NCBI RefSeq assembly: GCF_037975245.1
Contig: NC_092580.1
Coordinates: 13,424,501 to 13,488,500, forward strand
Source of the DNA: Apostichopus japonicus
Lineage: Eukaryota > Echinodermata > Holothuroidea > Aspidochirotida > Stichopodidae
Reading direction: 5' to 3'
Length of the DNA stretch: 64,000 nucleotides
Below the pieces are notes generated by a model that saw nothing but the letters and a program-made list of their open reading frames with translations, did no database searches and was not told where the DNA came from. Made by a program: the position numbers and the translations under genes. The stretch's first letter is position 1, and the number at the start of each line of letters is the position of its first letter. Shown in pieces: positions 12,821 to 25,971 of the stretch.

Positions 12821-14730
12821 CAGATCGTTGAGAGGAAAAAATAAGCCAGGCAGTCTTTATAGGTCAGTCGACTTATATAATATCGATATGTTGAGCAATG
12901 TATGACACAGTACTGCATGGTATAAAATATAATGTTAGCTAAAAATTGTAAGATTGAAAGTGGTGCTTCCTTGCGATTAATAATATGTAAACTACAGTGT
13001 AATATGTATATGCAGAACTTGTAAGCAATCTTGAGAATTTGCACTCGCGTTTGAGCATTCTTTGGAGGATAATTTGTGTCGTTGCAGGACATGAGAGGGC
13101 AGTTGATGTTAGTTATATAATGAATGATATCTGCCCCTATGTCTAAGTCTGCTGTAAAACTGTCTGTCGTGACTGCCAAGTTAGTTTAGGGTAGCTTAGC
13201 GTGCTACCTCGATGAGGGTAAGTGAAAATACAGGACAAAAAAACATAATCTATTCAAATTCTATTAAGGTTTGCTGGCTAAAGTCTGTTTTTTTTATCAT
13301 AAATTGTTTCATGTATGTGCCTATCGTGACATTCCAAGTTCATCATTTTACAGTCTGAGTAAAAGAGGAATAAGTTGTTTCTGTTTGTACTGTTAAGTAT
13401 TTATTGTAAATCCAACATATATATATAAATACATATATATATAAACATATATATATATACATATATATATATACATATATCTAATGCTGTCAGAAATTTT
13501 GGAAGACAGCAATGGATCTAGGAATAGTATGGTAGAAAATTAACGATAATGAATGAGATAGTATAGTTGATTAAGGACCTGAAAAATAAAAAAAAAACAG
13601 AAAAAAGACTTATGTAAACACAATTCTTGAATCAGGTTACACTGAATGAAGTATTTTGGTCTAGAAATATTCTTTAACCCAGTCTAACAAAGTTTTGGAC
13701 AATTTACCAACCTCGGAATAAACCAACTTGTTCATTCTTCACTCATTGAGAAATGAATTTTCTCATGGATATTAAATCTTATTACAAATTTTTTTGAACT
13801 TGAAAAAAATTGAGCTTATAGTCTTTTCCTAAAACTAATGTCTGCTATGATCCTTACATAATGAATTCTCACAAATCACTCAAATACAGATGGAAATATC
13901 TGTTTGAAGTTATCGTGCAACAAGTGAACATTTGAGGATGTATTCTAAACGAATATAGGTACCCTAGAGAAATTTCGATTGATGGTAACGAAAGACTCAT
14001 TTAATTGTAATTTCGTAATTCTTGGCCTATTTATTGGAACTGAAAGAACCATCGGCTGCAATTCTCAAATTATGTCTGCTACTGATTAGTGTGTGCTATC
14101 AATATAATCTTCAAGTTAGATGTAATAAAATTTAGTGAATATACTGTAATATAAATTAACATGGAATATAGATTTTTATATTCACATGAATGTAGTTTGC
14201 CAGCGTTTACAATCCTGTATAAGCTTCGTTGTGTTGAGCAAGATCCTGCAAAAAACGTTACACTCAAAGCGATCACCACTTTAATATGCTGAAGAAGAAA
14301 CAGCTTATATATTCCATAACAACTTTTCATTATGGTGCTTTTTATTTGATTATTCCTGTTAAAACCGAAACGTTTGTTTGTTTGTTTTTAATTTTAATTT
14401 TGGTCTGTCAAAACAGCCTTATCTTGAAATGATTCAAAACTGAACTGGAATCTCAGGAACTTCACCTTTCTTTCCTTTCAAGTGATTTTTTTATTTAACC
14501 GTCCATGTTTCACTTTCGTTGAAGGGGTAAACTTAAAGCTTCTGTAGGATAGCTGTGTATGGTTCTATCGTTCATATGCAAATTAAGCAGTGTTCATTAT
14601 TGCAGAGTCATTCCATATTTTTAAATTTTTAAATCTGTTTTTTTTTTCTTTTGGCTTCTTTGTTGCAGCAGATTTATGTATGATAAAATTCAAAACGTTT
14701 ATTATTCCTCCAGATTATTCTCGTCAAAGT

Positions 14731-14970
<240 letters not shown>

Positions 14971-15910
14971 ATATAGTTTTTTTTTTGTGCTTTCATTTGA
15001 TTGTTTCAAAGGTTAAAAATGGCAGCTGCAATCATAGGACTGAATGCAACCAATCAACAATATACAGCGAAATTAGACTAATATGGGCAGGTTGTGACTA
15101 ACTTAAAACTTGAAACCGTAACAGTGATCTATTCAGTGTGATAAACAGCGTTAAAGTCTGTTTACTTTACAATTATGTTGTGCTCCTTACTCTTATTAAA
15201 GAGAAATTTATGTGGTCAACACAAAGAATTAAATAATTTCATTTATAAGTGTAATAGTAATAGAAAACAGATCATCTCTAAGTTGAAGCAACCGTCCTAC
15301 ATTTTCATGATTGCCAAACATGTCCTCCTCTGGCAAAACCAAAAGGGAAGAATATCTATTTGTCAGAAAGTGGATTAAATTTTGTAGGAAAAAAATGAAG
15401 GAGAAAAAATAAATATTAAAAAACTGTCAGTGTTTCGTCCAAGGTGTTGCAAAAGTTTTTAACCTAATCATCATAGACCAATTTGAATCTTTGCAGAAGG
15501 TGTACCATGTAGAATCATTAAAGATGACAATAATAAAAAATAAAAAAATAATAAAAAAACAATAAAAATATAACATGTCTGAACGTATCTGTGGGAAGAC
15601 CAAAACTAGATGGTCATTTTTATTCCCACTTTCTAAAGATACAGATGATGAAGACATTGTTGTTCCAGCAGCTGATTGGGTGATCATCTATTTGACAATG
15701 ATTAAATCGGTGTTAATAATGTTTTAAGTCAGTAAGGCACCCCAGTCCAATGTCGTTTCTAGTATTAAAAATAGTTAACACGTTCCTGTTTGCTCAGACA
15801 TGTCAGAAACGGAAACAAAATTTAAGAATTAATACATCTTGTTGTTAAAATTTAATGTGCCTTTTATGCTGTGACTTTTAATAATGGATAGAATAGTGTG
15901 TGATTTCTTT

Positions 15911-15912
<2 letters not shown>

Positions 15913-15991
<79 letters not shown>
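15913..15991 (+). repeat. (TA)n microsatellite
   Basis: About 79 bp of TA dinucleotides following TTTTGTGTG. Confidence 0.97.
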
Positions 15992-15993
<2 letters not shown>

Positions 15994-18289
15994 TGTCTTG
16001 TTTTTGTATGTGCGTAGGGTTTTTTAAATTGCTAAAAAAAATTTAAAGAGGCACGTTTTATTCTCATTGACGTCAGACATTGTAAGAAGGGTCAGAGTCA
16101 AGTATTACAATGTTTTTGCAAAGAAACATGTTCAGAGTTATGCAGTTAACAAAGGGGATCATTGAGGAGCTTCAGACCAACAGGGGAGGGAAGGGGGAGG
16201 TGAGAGGGACTTTGAGTTGGAGAGTTTTAATATTTATACATCCCATAGGGACTAGAGTCCGGCAATCAATGATAATAATTTGACTCGACTGTAAAATATA
16301 GTGACTTGTTACAACTTCTTGCCTGTATTAGTTGACAATTGGTCTGAATATGTTGCTAAATATTGTAGCAGGGTATGACTGTGTCAATGTTTATAATTGT
16401 GTGACTTGTACAAGTTTCTAGCTCTATGTACAAGCTTATACCATTAAGGTACCCTGTCAAAATTAGGATGCTGAGGGTGCCGCTGGATCGTGCAGCCGGC
16501 GATATTTTTCTTTCGTAGTACAGAGAAGGGAATGTCATGAACTTTACATTTTAATAAATATTCAGATTACTTGTTTCTCAGCCACAAAAAGCACTATTGA
16601 ACAACCTAATCAGTGTGGGCCACTACTTCTACGTGATGTGTAAGAAAGTATGTATTGTATGGTGTGACGATGCGATTGGATAAGATCTGTAAGATCATGA
16701 ATAATTCATGACTTTCCCCTAGCTGTACTACGGAAGAAAAATTCACAGCCGGGCTACGTAAAACACGCCCTTTGTTTTGCTCTGAGGTTTTTACACGATA
16801 GACTCTGATGGTCTATGGCGATAATCTGTATTGTTTGATATTGCTTCAGCCTTGCCACAGGTGATTGATGCAGCTTTCCTAGTCTCCATTTTGATAGGGT
16901 GTTGAAGCTAATGAGTGGGTCATTAAATTTGAATGATTAATGTGTATAGTAGTTTCAAGTTTATTGGGGTAACTATGGTATATTATGGCTTTTATTGTAA
17001 GTGAATTGACCGTGGCAGGCTAAAAAAATAGAAAGAAATGTTTCACACAGGGGTCAGAAAACCAGCAGCTCCTTGATTACACAAATGATGAAACCTTATT
17101 GTTAATTGAAGCTAACAAAATATTACCAACTTTTGATGAAATCTTTACAAAATCGGAAACATCAGATGTAAAAACATTTTGGTGAAATATTTAAAAGATG
17201 TGTTACTTTTAACTTTTAACCATTCATTTCCATTATTTTTCACCATTTATGTCCAATTAAGATAAAAAAGGTATTCTCATATTTACTGTAAGCTTGTAGT
17301 CGTCTTCCAATATTTTATGCTATTTGATATTATTCAAGATTTGCCACATTCCTTTTCAATCATGCCACTTAAAATACAGCTCATATTTTTAGCAAGACTT
17401 AATTGCTTCCAATTTCTGAGATATCCATGGAAGAGTCAAATCAGAATCCTTTAGCATAGGAATAGGAATTGGGTTCACATTTTTATCTGGAAAAAAACAC
17501 CTCTCTTTATCTGGTGGTCTGAAAAGAACCTTTGTAGATGTTTTGAATACCACACTAGATGTGTTTTTCTGGTTGTCTCTCCCTCGGACAATCAGGTCTG
17601 ACCCATTTGGTTGCCTGAACAGCAAATTTGGTCCTCCGAAGAAACTATAGCAAAATTGCAAAGAGCCACCACAGTGTACACTGTTGAAGGAGAGATGTGT
17701 AGGTTTGGTGAATGAAACCAGGTTTGGACTAGTAAAGCCTCCACTCAGGTGGATCATAGGCCTACCACTATTGTTGTTTTATAGCAGTAGATCTCCAATG
17801 GAGGGAGATACCCAATTTATCATTTTACCTGTTCAGGGTTCCAGTGCAATCTGATTTTAATGTGAACAACTATTCGTTTGCCAGACCATCTCAAAAGCTG
17901 ACTTTGGACGTCCGAACGGAAATTTGGTTGTCCGAACAGTAATTTGGTAGTCTCAGACAGAAGATCAGACAACCATTTAAAAATTTTCCCTGGTATTTAT
18001 TACCATGACGACCATGTCAAGTTGCAGTTATGGTTTTTACCGCTCTTGGAGAGTGTTGTGGTTTAGGTAAATGGCCTTGCAAGACATGGGTCTTGACCAG
18101 ATCATTATGTTGTGTCCCTTGGGCAAGGCACTTGATATCAGTTGCCTGATCTCTTCGCCCAGGTATATTGATAGGTACATGCGAGGTATTAAACTTGTAA
18201 ACGATATATTGTGACACCTATGGGATGTTCCCCAAGGATGATTGAACTTTAGCACACTGTACTTCATGGGGAGCCACTGTGTGAGTGTG

Positions 18290-18610
18290 CCATGTGACAT
18301 GTGAGTGTGACATGTTTCTGTGATGTGGCATGTTACTGTTTCATGTGACATGTGAGTGACATGTTACTGTTACAAGCATGATACTGTGTGAGTGTGACAT
18401 GTTACTGTGCCATGTCACTGCGTGGTTGTGACTAGTATGGTAATGAGTGTGACAACATACTGTACTGTGCAATGAGACTGCTTGAGTGTGACTAGTACAG
18501 CATTGTGTGAGTGTGACTAGTATTGCACTGTGTGGGTGTGACATGTCAGTCTGCCATGTGACTGTATGAGTGTGACATGTTACTGTGAGTGTGACTAGTT
18601 CAGCACCGTT
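18290..18610 (+). repeat. Degenerate minisatellite (GTGTGACATGTTACTGT type)
   Basis: Repeated words GAGTGTGACATG, TGTTACTGT and TGTGACTAGTA with a period of roughly 18-30 bp. Minus-strand open frames rich in His, Ser and Thr come from the repeat and are not genes. Confidence 0.85.
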
Positions 18611-19589
18611 GAGTATTCATATGTTACATCCAAATCTAACATCTAAGTAATTATATTCAATTCACATTCAATATACATGTTATGTTAACCCCGTCCACCT
18701 ATATTGTCTAAGAGACATTTACACTGTAAGTCTATTCTTTGTTTGAATTTATTTCTTATCATTACATTCCCATACAGTTGTGTAAGTACCAGTCCAGGGA
18801 ATCAATTTATGGGCTCTGAATTGGCCTCTAACAAAAAAACTAGTACATATATGGTTCCTGTGTACAAAATCTGCTATGCATATTTGTATACTTGTATACT
18901 TGTATACCAATTTGACTGACCATTTTGCGATGCGATAACGCATAGATTATTCCAGGCAGTCTTTTCATACACAGTAAGATATGTAGTAAGTAGTATAAAA
19001 TTTAAATAAAATAAAGCAAGCAATTTTACTCAACTCTTTCAATGTTGCAATGTGGGCTTTTTGAAATTATTTAATTGTATTTCACTGATATTTTATTTAC
19101 AGATTATAGTACTGCAAATGTCTTTAAATTTTTTTTAAAATAAATTTACATGATATTTATATTGTCAAAATTTGACTATGAGTGACCATTTTCTTATTTT
19201 CTAGCGTATTTTGGGGGCAATACTGATGACCTTTAAGAGTCTTTTAAATACACCAGGGTTAAAGTGAGGGGCGAGGGTGGAGCTGAGTCAGGAGGAGTTG
19301 TCAGTGTTGGTGGTATTGCTGTAGTACCAACACTCTGAAATTCACAAAACCATTTGGGCCCTGAAAGCTTCTCTATCATCATATGATACTAACTTTTCTT
19401 GAGCGAAATGAAACTAGTTGAGAATAACAAGAAAATTATCACTCCCTGACCCACCCCATGAGAATTGTAAGACTAATGACTTATGATGCGGCCTGACCTG
19501 TGTGGCCTAAATCAGGCCAAGCAAGGGCAGAGGTAACACGAATAGACTAGAGATCCAGGGTAGACCGTGACACATTTTCAGTGTGTTAG

Positions 19590-20830
19590 AGTGTGACACA
19601 GCCGACGAAGGAAGTGGTGGAGAACAATGACGACAAAGGTGGTAGATAAAGAAGACAGGAAAGGAAGATGAGCTAGGGAATGACAAGGATGATGAAGATG
19701 GTGGACAATGACCAAGGTGGTGTTGGAGGACAAGGTGGTCAACGACAACTTTGGAGGTGGTGAGAATGACAAGGGTAATATTTGAAAAGTTTAATATGCC
19801 AATTGTTGTGGGTTGATAACTGTTTTATATTGAGTATTCTGTCATGTTTGTAGGTAGTATCATCCAAAAGTGACTCCTCCACTACACCAGCATCCCCACC
19901 AGTACAACTGACTCCTCCACCCCCACAGTTACAACCAACTCCAACCCCACCACCACAACTGACTCAACCACCACCAGAATAATTGACTCCTCCACATTCC
20001 TCAATACAGTTGACTGAATCCTTCACCCTAAAACCTGACTCCTACACCCCCACCAGCACATCTTACTCCCACACCCCCATCAGCACAACTGACTGCTACA
20101 CCCCACCAGCACAACTGACTGCTACACCCCTATCAGCACAACTGACTGCTACACCCCTATCAGCACAACTGACTGCTACACCCCTACCAGCACTGTGGCA
20201 CAACTGACTCCTCCAACCCCACCAGCACAACTGACTGCTACACCCCCATCAGCACAACTGACTGCTACATCCCTAACAGCACAACTGACTGCTACACCCC
20301 TACCAGCACAACTGACTGCTACACCCCTACCAGCACAACTGACTGCTACACCCCTACCAGCACAACTGACTGCTACACCCACATCAGCACAACTGACTGC
20401 TACACCCCTACCAGCAGAACTGACTCCTATATCTTCACCAGCATAATCTTTGTGGGTGTTTAAATGTTATAATATTGCATGATATTGGAAGATCTGGTAG
20501 TACCATTTCCTAAAACAATTCTATTATTAAAGGTGGTCAACGCCGACGAGGGGTGTGTTGGAGGATGACACAGACGACGAAGGAAGAGGAGGTGTGAAAT
20601 GACGACTATGACGAAGGTGGTGATGGTCGGGAATGGTCGAAGACATCAGAGGACAATTTGAAGATGGTGGACAATGACCAAGATGGTGCCGGAGGACGAA
20701 GCAGGCGACGCTGGTCAACGACAACGCTGGAGGTGGTGAATGATGAGAATAATATTTACAAAAGTTTAATATGCCAATTGTTGTTGGTTGATAACTGATT
20801 ATTAAGTATTTTGTCATGTTTGTAGGTATG
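19590..20830 (+). repeat. ~970-bp spaced direct duplication flanking the minisatellite
   Basis: The block 19590-19860 recurs at about 20560-20830. Shared runs include GTTTAATATGCCAATTGTTG, GTTGATAACTG and TGTCATGTTTGTAGGTA, with GGACAATGACCAAG upstream. The 27-bp minisatellite lies between the copies, so a local duplication either enclosed or seeded the array. Confidence 0.8.
19985..20445 (+). repeat. 27-bp minisatellite (ACAACTGACTGCTACACCCC unit)
   Basis: About a dozen copies of a 27-bp unit, CAGCACAACTGACTGCTACA plus CCCCTAC, preceded by looser CAACTGACTCCTCC units from about 19900. Because 27 is divisible by three, both strands show artificial open frames (AQLTATPLP on plus, VAVSCAGRG on minus). 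Confidence 0.93.
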
Positions 20831-21149
20831 AAGAACCGTTTCATGCAGAAAATAGGTGAATGTTACATCATCGAAACCACTATGCATTTTTGCATTTGGT
20901 TTTTTTCATATTCTGTTAATGGAATTATCATAGTGAATTTTTTTTTTTTTTTTTAGGATTCAACAATACTTTCATCAGCCTTCCCATCCGTTACTCAGGT
21001 GGCATATATTTTGAGCTTGGGTCTCTACTTTCAGACGACTGGGAATTGGTGAGTTGATGATTGTGAAAGACAAAATATGCAAGTACACTTACTGAAACTA
21101 TATCCAATTTGTAACTTATTTGTGTAAACTACATTAGAATGTTTTATTC

Positions 21150-21163
21150 ATACATATATATAT

Positions 21164-21204
<41 letters not shown>

Positions 21205-21262
21205 TGTATATATGTATATATATATATATATATATGTATAAATATATATATATACACACACA
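21150..21262 (+). repeat. AT/CA microsatellite in NAA60-like intron
   Basis: Alternating TA tract interrupted by CTGTATATATG and ending in CACACACAC. Confidence 0.93.
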
Positions 21263-21932
21263 CACTATGAGTGAAGTGTGAACTTTGATCTCAAAAGATG
21301 ATCAGTGTTCTGTCCTGCAGTACAGGTTTGTTACTATTAGCATGTGCAATTAGCAGCAGCTTTATATGAACTATGGTAATAAAGTGCTGACAATAACACC
21401 AGTCTCGCAGGTCTTAATCAAAGAGGTCTAAACACATGTTCACCAGCCATAAAAGTCATACAAAAAATATATATTAACTTTTTCCAAGTCATAAATGGTA
21501 AGTTAAGACATCACATTGACTAGGTTACAATGATACTTTGTGGAAAGTACTTCCGTTTGAGGGAAAACGTTGCTTTTCCTAACTCAACAAAAGGTCCCCC
21601 AAGCTCGGTATAGTACTGACTTCCTATTTGTGTAGGTATCCATGGCATTTAAAATCATTCCGTTTGGAGGAAAAACTAAAGTTTGCCTTTTTCTCGTTCC
21701 AGCCACCGCACTCCTGACCAAACTGCTCAACTATTTGAATACTCACGATAAACTCAACGTCAAGGCCGTCTGTCTACTCGCGTGGGCATCAAACACTAAG
21801 GCTTTATGAAAAGCACAGTTTTCGTCGCCACGAGTACTACTTGCCGTATTACTATGCTATACGTGGCAAGGAAAAAGACGGATTATCTTATGTCTTATAC
21901 GTCAATGGAGGCCAGCCACCATGGACCTTGAT

Positions 21933-23346
21933 ATATCCTTTCCAATGTATATGTCTTACTTTTTTAACAACGGTGGGATGTAATGATATATGGGTTTGCT
22001 AGTACCCTTGCCAATGGGGTTATAACACAAGATGGTCACAAGACCTTGGGAATAAACAAAATCTATTTGGATTTCACGTTATAGCACCTTTTGTTAAGAA
22101 ATAGTAGAAACATGGAAATCAAATATGTTTTTGAGCATGTCATAGATATTAATATTTAGAGTAACCAACATAGAAATTCTAAGGGAATCCAGTGGTCAAA
22201 ATCTACAGAGTTTTGATTCTTTGTGGGACGGGGAAAGCAAGAATGACACATGGTTGAATCACTTGTTCATGGTAAGACTCACATGTGTTTGATGGTATGC
22301 CGGACAAATTTTTATGGGTCATTCGAGACGGCCAAATTTTTGTCGGGACTACCAAAATCAGCATCGTCCAGTGGAATACCAGTTGTCTACGTTTAACACA
22401 GATTTTAGATTGTAACTAAATACTCCCAAATAGGTGAAGTTGGTGTCACCCTCCTGAAGTCGGTATCACCCTCCATTACATTGGAGATGCTCAAATAAAA
22501 CAAAATTAGTGGTAGGCCTATTATCCTTCTGAAGGGGGAGTTTTACTGGCAAAGAGCTTGTATTCTATTCACCCAAATCTACACATCTATCCTGCAATGT
22601 TCATATTGATCATTCTTCATGATCTTGTTACATTTGTCTGAACATATAAAATTTTGTTTTTAGTATCTTGTGGAATTCTGCATCGGTCTCTCTCCCTTTC
22701 CTCGAAATATGTCAGTCATTTGTTGTACCTTTATGATGTAGGATTAGCATGAAGAATGTGGTACTAACCTTAATAGTGGCTTATAATGTGTTTTGGTCAG
22801 TGCCATTCTTGTCCTCTGTTCTTAAGTTTCTTCTTATGGGCAGTTGTTCAGCCGGCGTCCAGTAGTCAGGTCGCTTTCTAAGACCTTGGTGGTATAACAA
22901 TAATAATAATAATAATAAATAAGTTCTTAATATAGCGCCAAATACCAAAAAGTCCTCTAGGCGCTTTACAAAACCTAAAACAAATAGAAACAAAAAAGAC
23001 AGAGAAATGTTAGGTAACAATTGATATTTCAAAACGAAAAAATAGTATATAAAAAAATCATCCAAAAATTGCTGTAAAAAATGGACATTTTAAACGTTTA
23101 ACATAGTGCCTGAGATTCACAGGGGGAAGATAAGAGGTTAGAAGGAAAAGCAAACTTAAAGGTGGATGCTGCTGGATGGGTTGCATTATAGTCTAAAGAA
23201 ACCTCTTACTCTTCGCCTCCGTTAACGTCACATATGTCACCTACGAACGTCGAATATGTCAAATATCTTTTCATCATTTTATGAATTCAAAGCTAGACAA
23301 TTTTCTTTGTATCCCGACTATTCAATCTTCCTTGACTCCCGAGCAC
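21933..23346 (+). other. U12-type AT-AC intron in the NAA60-like locus
   Basis: The 5' end is ATATCCTTT (21933-21941), the minor-spliceosome donor consensus. The branch-site word TTCCTTGAC lies at 23328-23336, and the intron ends AC at 23345-23346, 11 nt after the branch adenosine. Joining 21932 to 23347 gives PPWTL-I-DYMKLVG, matching the family's PPWTILDYIQHLG across the junction. No GT donor near 21932 gives this join. Confidence 0.85.
22895..22985 (+). repeat. Dispersed repeat with ATAGCGCC / GGCGCTTTAC motif
   Basis: (AATAAT)n is followed by TTCTTAATATAGCGCCAAAT and AGGCGCTTTACAAAACC. The GCGC-flanked core with an AAT-repeat end resembles a short interspersed repeat class seen in marine invertebrates; the class assignment is from memory and tentative. 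Confidence 0.5.
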
Positions 23347-23459
23347 AGATTATATGAAGTTGGTCGGTGCTTTACATTTCACGTATGCAACCCTCCAGCC
23401 TGCCATCCGCTATGGCCATTATGACCCGTTATTTCATCGCCAGCCGACGTAGCTGATTT

Positions 23460-23648
23460 CCGAGCCTACCAAGCTTTCCCAGCATGCTGAGCATGCCCAA
23501 TGTCAACTTACCGAGCATGAATATGAACATCCTGCAGCGTTTCAGAGGTCAGCAAGGTCTCGGGTCGTCACACGACCCCGAGGTCGGTCTTTCACCCGAG
23601 GAAGTGGCAGCCATGGCGAGCGAAGACCCCGAAAGTACAAACTTATAA
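23460..23648 (+). other. GC-richer open stretch downstream of the NAA60-like stop
   Basis: In contrast to the AT-rich surroundings this block is close to 50% GC. It is open in the frame starting MLSMPNVNLPSMNMNIL and ending EEVAAMASEDPESTNL-stop (54 residues from the first Met). A second frame is also open. It may be the frame-shifted C-terminal tail of the NAA60-like protein, which in other animals ends in membrane-binding helices, or an unrelated exon. No function assigned. Confidence 0.4.
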
Positions 23649-23749
23649 AAGAGGTTTCAGTTGTTTAACAGTTGACCATATCACTTTGCGAAAAAAAACC
23701 TTGCCTTTGCTGGGACGGACTAAACAGACTCGGAAATGGTCTCAAGAAT

Positions 23750-24115
23750 CCAGTAGCTATAAACAGATCAATAGATCTTACAATGGATCTATCAATAGAC
23801 CAATATGGATTAATCAATCAGTCAGTAGATCAATAACTCTGTCAGTTATATCAATAGTTGTGTCAGTAAATTAATACATAAATCCTATCAACAGAGCAAA
23901 TGAATATTATCTGTCAATAGATCTATTAATCGATCGACCAGTTTGATCGAGAGATATATTTGTAGATTTCAGTAGATCAATTAATTCTATATGTAGATCT
24001 TTCAGAAGATCTGTCAGTAAATTCAAATTGATAGATCTATCAGCAATCCATCAATGGATCTATCAATAGTCTGTCAATAGATCTATTGATTTTTCAGTCA
24101 TAAGATCTTTTAGAA
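23750..24115 (+). repeat. Degenerate ATCAATAGATCT repeats
   Basis: Multiple imperfect copies of TCAATAGATC, GATCTATCAATAG and TCAGTAGATC across about 360 bp; simple-sequence decay without coding potential. Confidence 0.8.
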
Positions 24116-25528
24116 GATATGACATATATGATGATGATGGCTTTGATAATGTGTACAACAGCTACTGCAGGAGTTGACTGAACCCTGAATTGGGACCCAC
24201 AATTGTACTGAGTATAGTTGGGTTATTTTCGCTGCTGCTGTTCCACCCCTCTACATTTGAATTTTTATTTTTATTTTTCATTCAGGTAGTTTGAAAAAAA
24301 GATGGCAAAAGTCTAAATATAGGGAGTGTCGTTGCTAACTGCACTATGTCACCCAATGTGTTTGTGTTACTAGACTGGTGCTGGCTATTGGATGTAAAAT
24401 GTTACATATCCATAGAAAGTTTGTCATTTCCTCTGTAAGTCATATTATAAAGTGGCGTAGCCTAAATTGGATATATTCATTTTTCAATTTTTTTCCCCGC
24501 CTTCTCTTTCCCGAAACAACCTTCAAAATTGTTGATTGCGACTATTGGTAGAAGAAGAGATATTTAGTGAAGTGCTTGATAATTCATTGTTAAGAGATCA
24601 GGGCAAAGATAATAAAATTGGCTATGAGTTTTAGGTACATGGTTTAACAGATTGGATGTGGTATGAAAGTAAATGCGGCATTCGATAACTTCTTATAGTT
24701 TTATCAAAATTATTTTTAAAAAGACATTCAAAGTCAAGTTTTATATTTCGTATGGGATGTGAAGAAAAGTGACATACCCTAACTTTATTTTTTTTCTCTT
24801 GACTGTAAACAGATTGCAAAAACAAGCACAATGAACGTCCTCATTTTATCTTAAATTCCAGTAACATGTTATTGAAGAGATTAATTTGTACTTGTTAAGT
24901 TAAACAAATGTTGCGTCTTTGGCTGCCATTTTGTTTTAAATTTTTCATCACTTTAGGAGGAGGGAGAACTTTTATGATGGTATTGTATTAGATTAAGGAT
25001 AGGCCTAGCATATGAGTCAAGATCTATGAAGAAGATTTGGCCAAAAATGTTTTCCTGTTTTTTTAAAAAAATGAAATGTTCGTTACTTAACATCTCTCAA
25101 CTACCGTCTTGTCGGTCCCAGCTTCCGTTTGATTCAGAAATGTGTGTGTGATGTGTGCAAATATTTGCAAACACATACTTATATATACTTTCAGCATAGT
25201 GAATGAGTATAACTTAAATTATACGCTTGTACATAGTCTTGGGTATCATAGACGATTGGAGTCAAATTTAACCTGTATTGAAAACATTTTTTTATTAAAA
25301 GACAGTATTATTCACAAATGTTTAACTCAAAAATTCAAAAAACAATACCTCCTTTAAAAAGTCATCAATATTTGCCCCAATTGTTAACATGCTAGTTCTT
25401 CAAAATTTGTCTGTCTGTCTGGAGGTTTGGGGCCACTATAGGTGATTAACAGACATGGAAGAATGTTTTAATGAAATAATTGCTGTGGTCTACTGAAAGG
25501 AAGTGATATGAAGAAATATTATAGTTAA

Positions 25529-25835
25529 AGGCATTGAAGTCTCGCCCCAACTCGCGTGCGGTCATCTGAAAAAGTTAACTTTCTGTTGCTTGCAAGTGAC
25601 GTTTTGTTTGTGTCGCTACAAAATGCAGACAGTACAGTAATGAAACGTGATACCTTGTTATCTTTAGCTGGACCTGAGATGACCATCGCTGTATGACTGT
25701 TTGTACACTTTGCTGTGGGTATTGACCGCAGCTGTATGTACTGACTGTACACGAGTGTCTAACTACCGACAGTAGCAAGCTGTGTGTGTATATTTTATGG
25801 GATCGATGGTGTTGTCTAACACTTCTGTTCCTTTT
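25529..25835 (-). mobile_element. Second copy of the 5574-5942 MITE, inverted
   Basis: Reverse complement of the element at 5574-5942, starting next to TTAA (25525-25528) with AGGCATTGAAGTCTCGCC. Similarity fades after about 25830, so the far end is truncated. Small open frames on the minus strand here are shadows of the repeat, not genes. Confidence 0.72.
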
Positions 25836-25971
25836 TTGGAATTTTGGGGGTTTAGTATCTCAAAACCTGGAATTAATGGTATTTTTGGGCAGCTTGAAAG
25901 CCAGGACAAATTTGAACTGTTCTTCTTGGCAAATCTCTCCAAGATGTCACTGTCTATAATGACATGTAGTC

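Larger units (their letters stand above)
20957..23452 (+). pseudogene. NAA60: NAA60-like N-alpha-acetyltransferase, three C-terminal exons with frame breaks
   Basis: Homologous to NAA60, the Golgi-associated GNAT-fold enzyme that acetylates N-termini of membrane proteins. Exon 20957-21048 reads DSTILSSAFPSVTQVAYILSLG; a frame change is then needed to read FRRLGI before donor GTGAGT at 21049. Exon 21703-21932 reads ATALLTKLLNYLNTHDK, NVKAV and SNTKA; a second frame change gives LYEKHSFRRHEYYLPYYYA, DGLSYVLYVNGGQPPWT. Exon 23347 onward reads IDYMKLVGALHFTYATLQP and stops at 23450-23452. The acetyl-CoA signature region (R/Q-x-x-G-x-G/A type, here RRLGIA) is visible. Two internal shifts and no detected N-terminal exons favour a decayed or partial copy, but intact splice sites, including a U12 pair, mean assembly indels in a live gene are a fair alternative. 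Confidence 0.75.

Noticed and set aside
12670-13179. Longest open frame in the window, 169 residues, minus strand
   Set aside because: It is antisense to the end of the ABHD6 terminal exon and its 3' flank, has no recognisable domain, and its composition looks like random AT-rich DNA.
17389-17757. 122-residue minus-strand open frame with FGGPNLLFRQPNG
   Set aside because: The frame runs through a dispersed GGTTGTCCGAAC-type repeat; similar peptides appear wherever the repeat occurs, with no splice or family support.
20176-20446. AQLTATPLP and VAVSCAGRG repeat proteins
   Set aside because: A 27-bp tandem array keeps all frames open; no start context, flanking exon or homology.
21660-21817. 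55-residue open frame starting MAFKIIPFGG
   Set aside because: Its second half is the NAA60-like exon entered at the acceptor 21701-21702; the first half is intron read-through.
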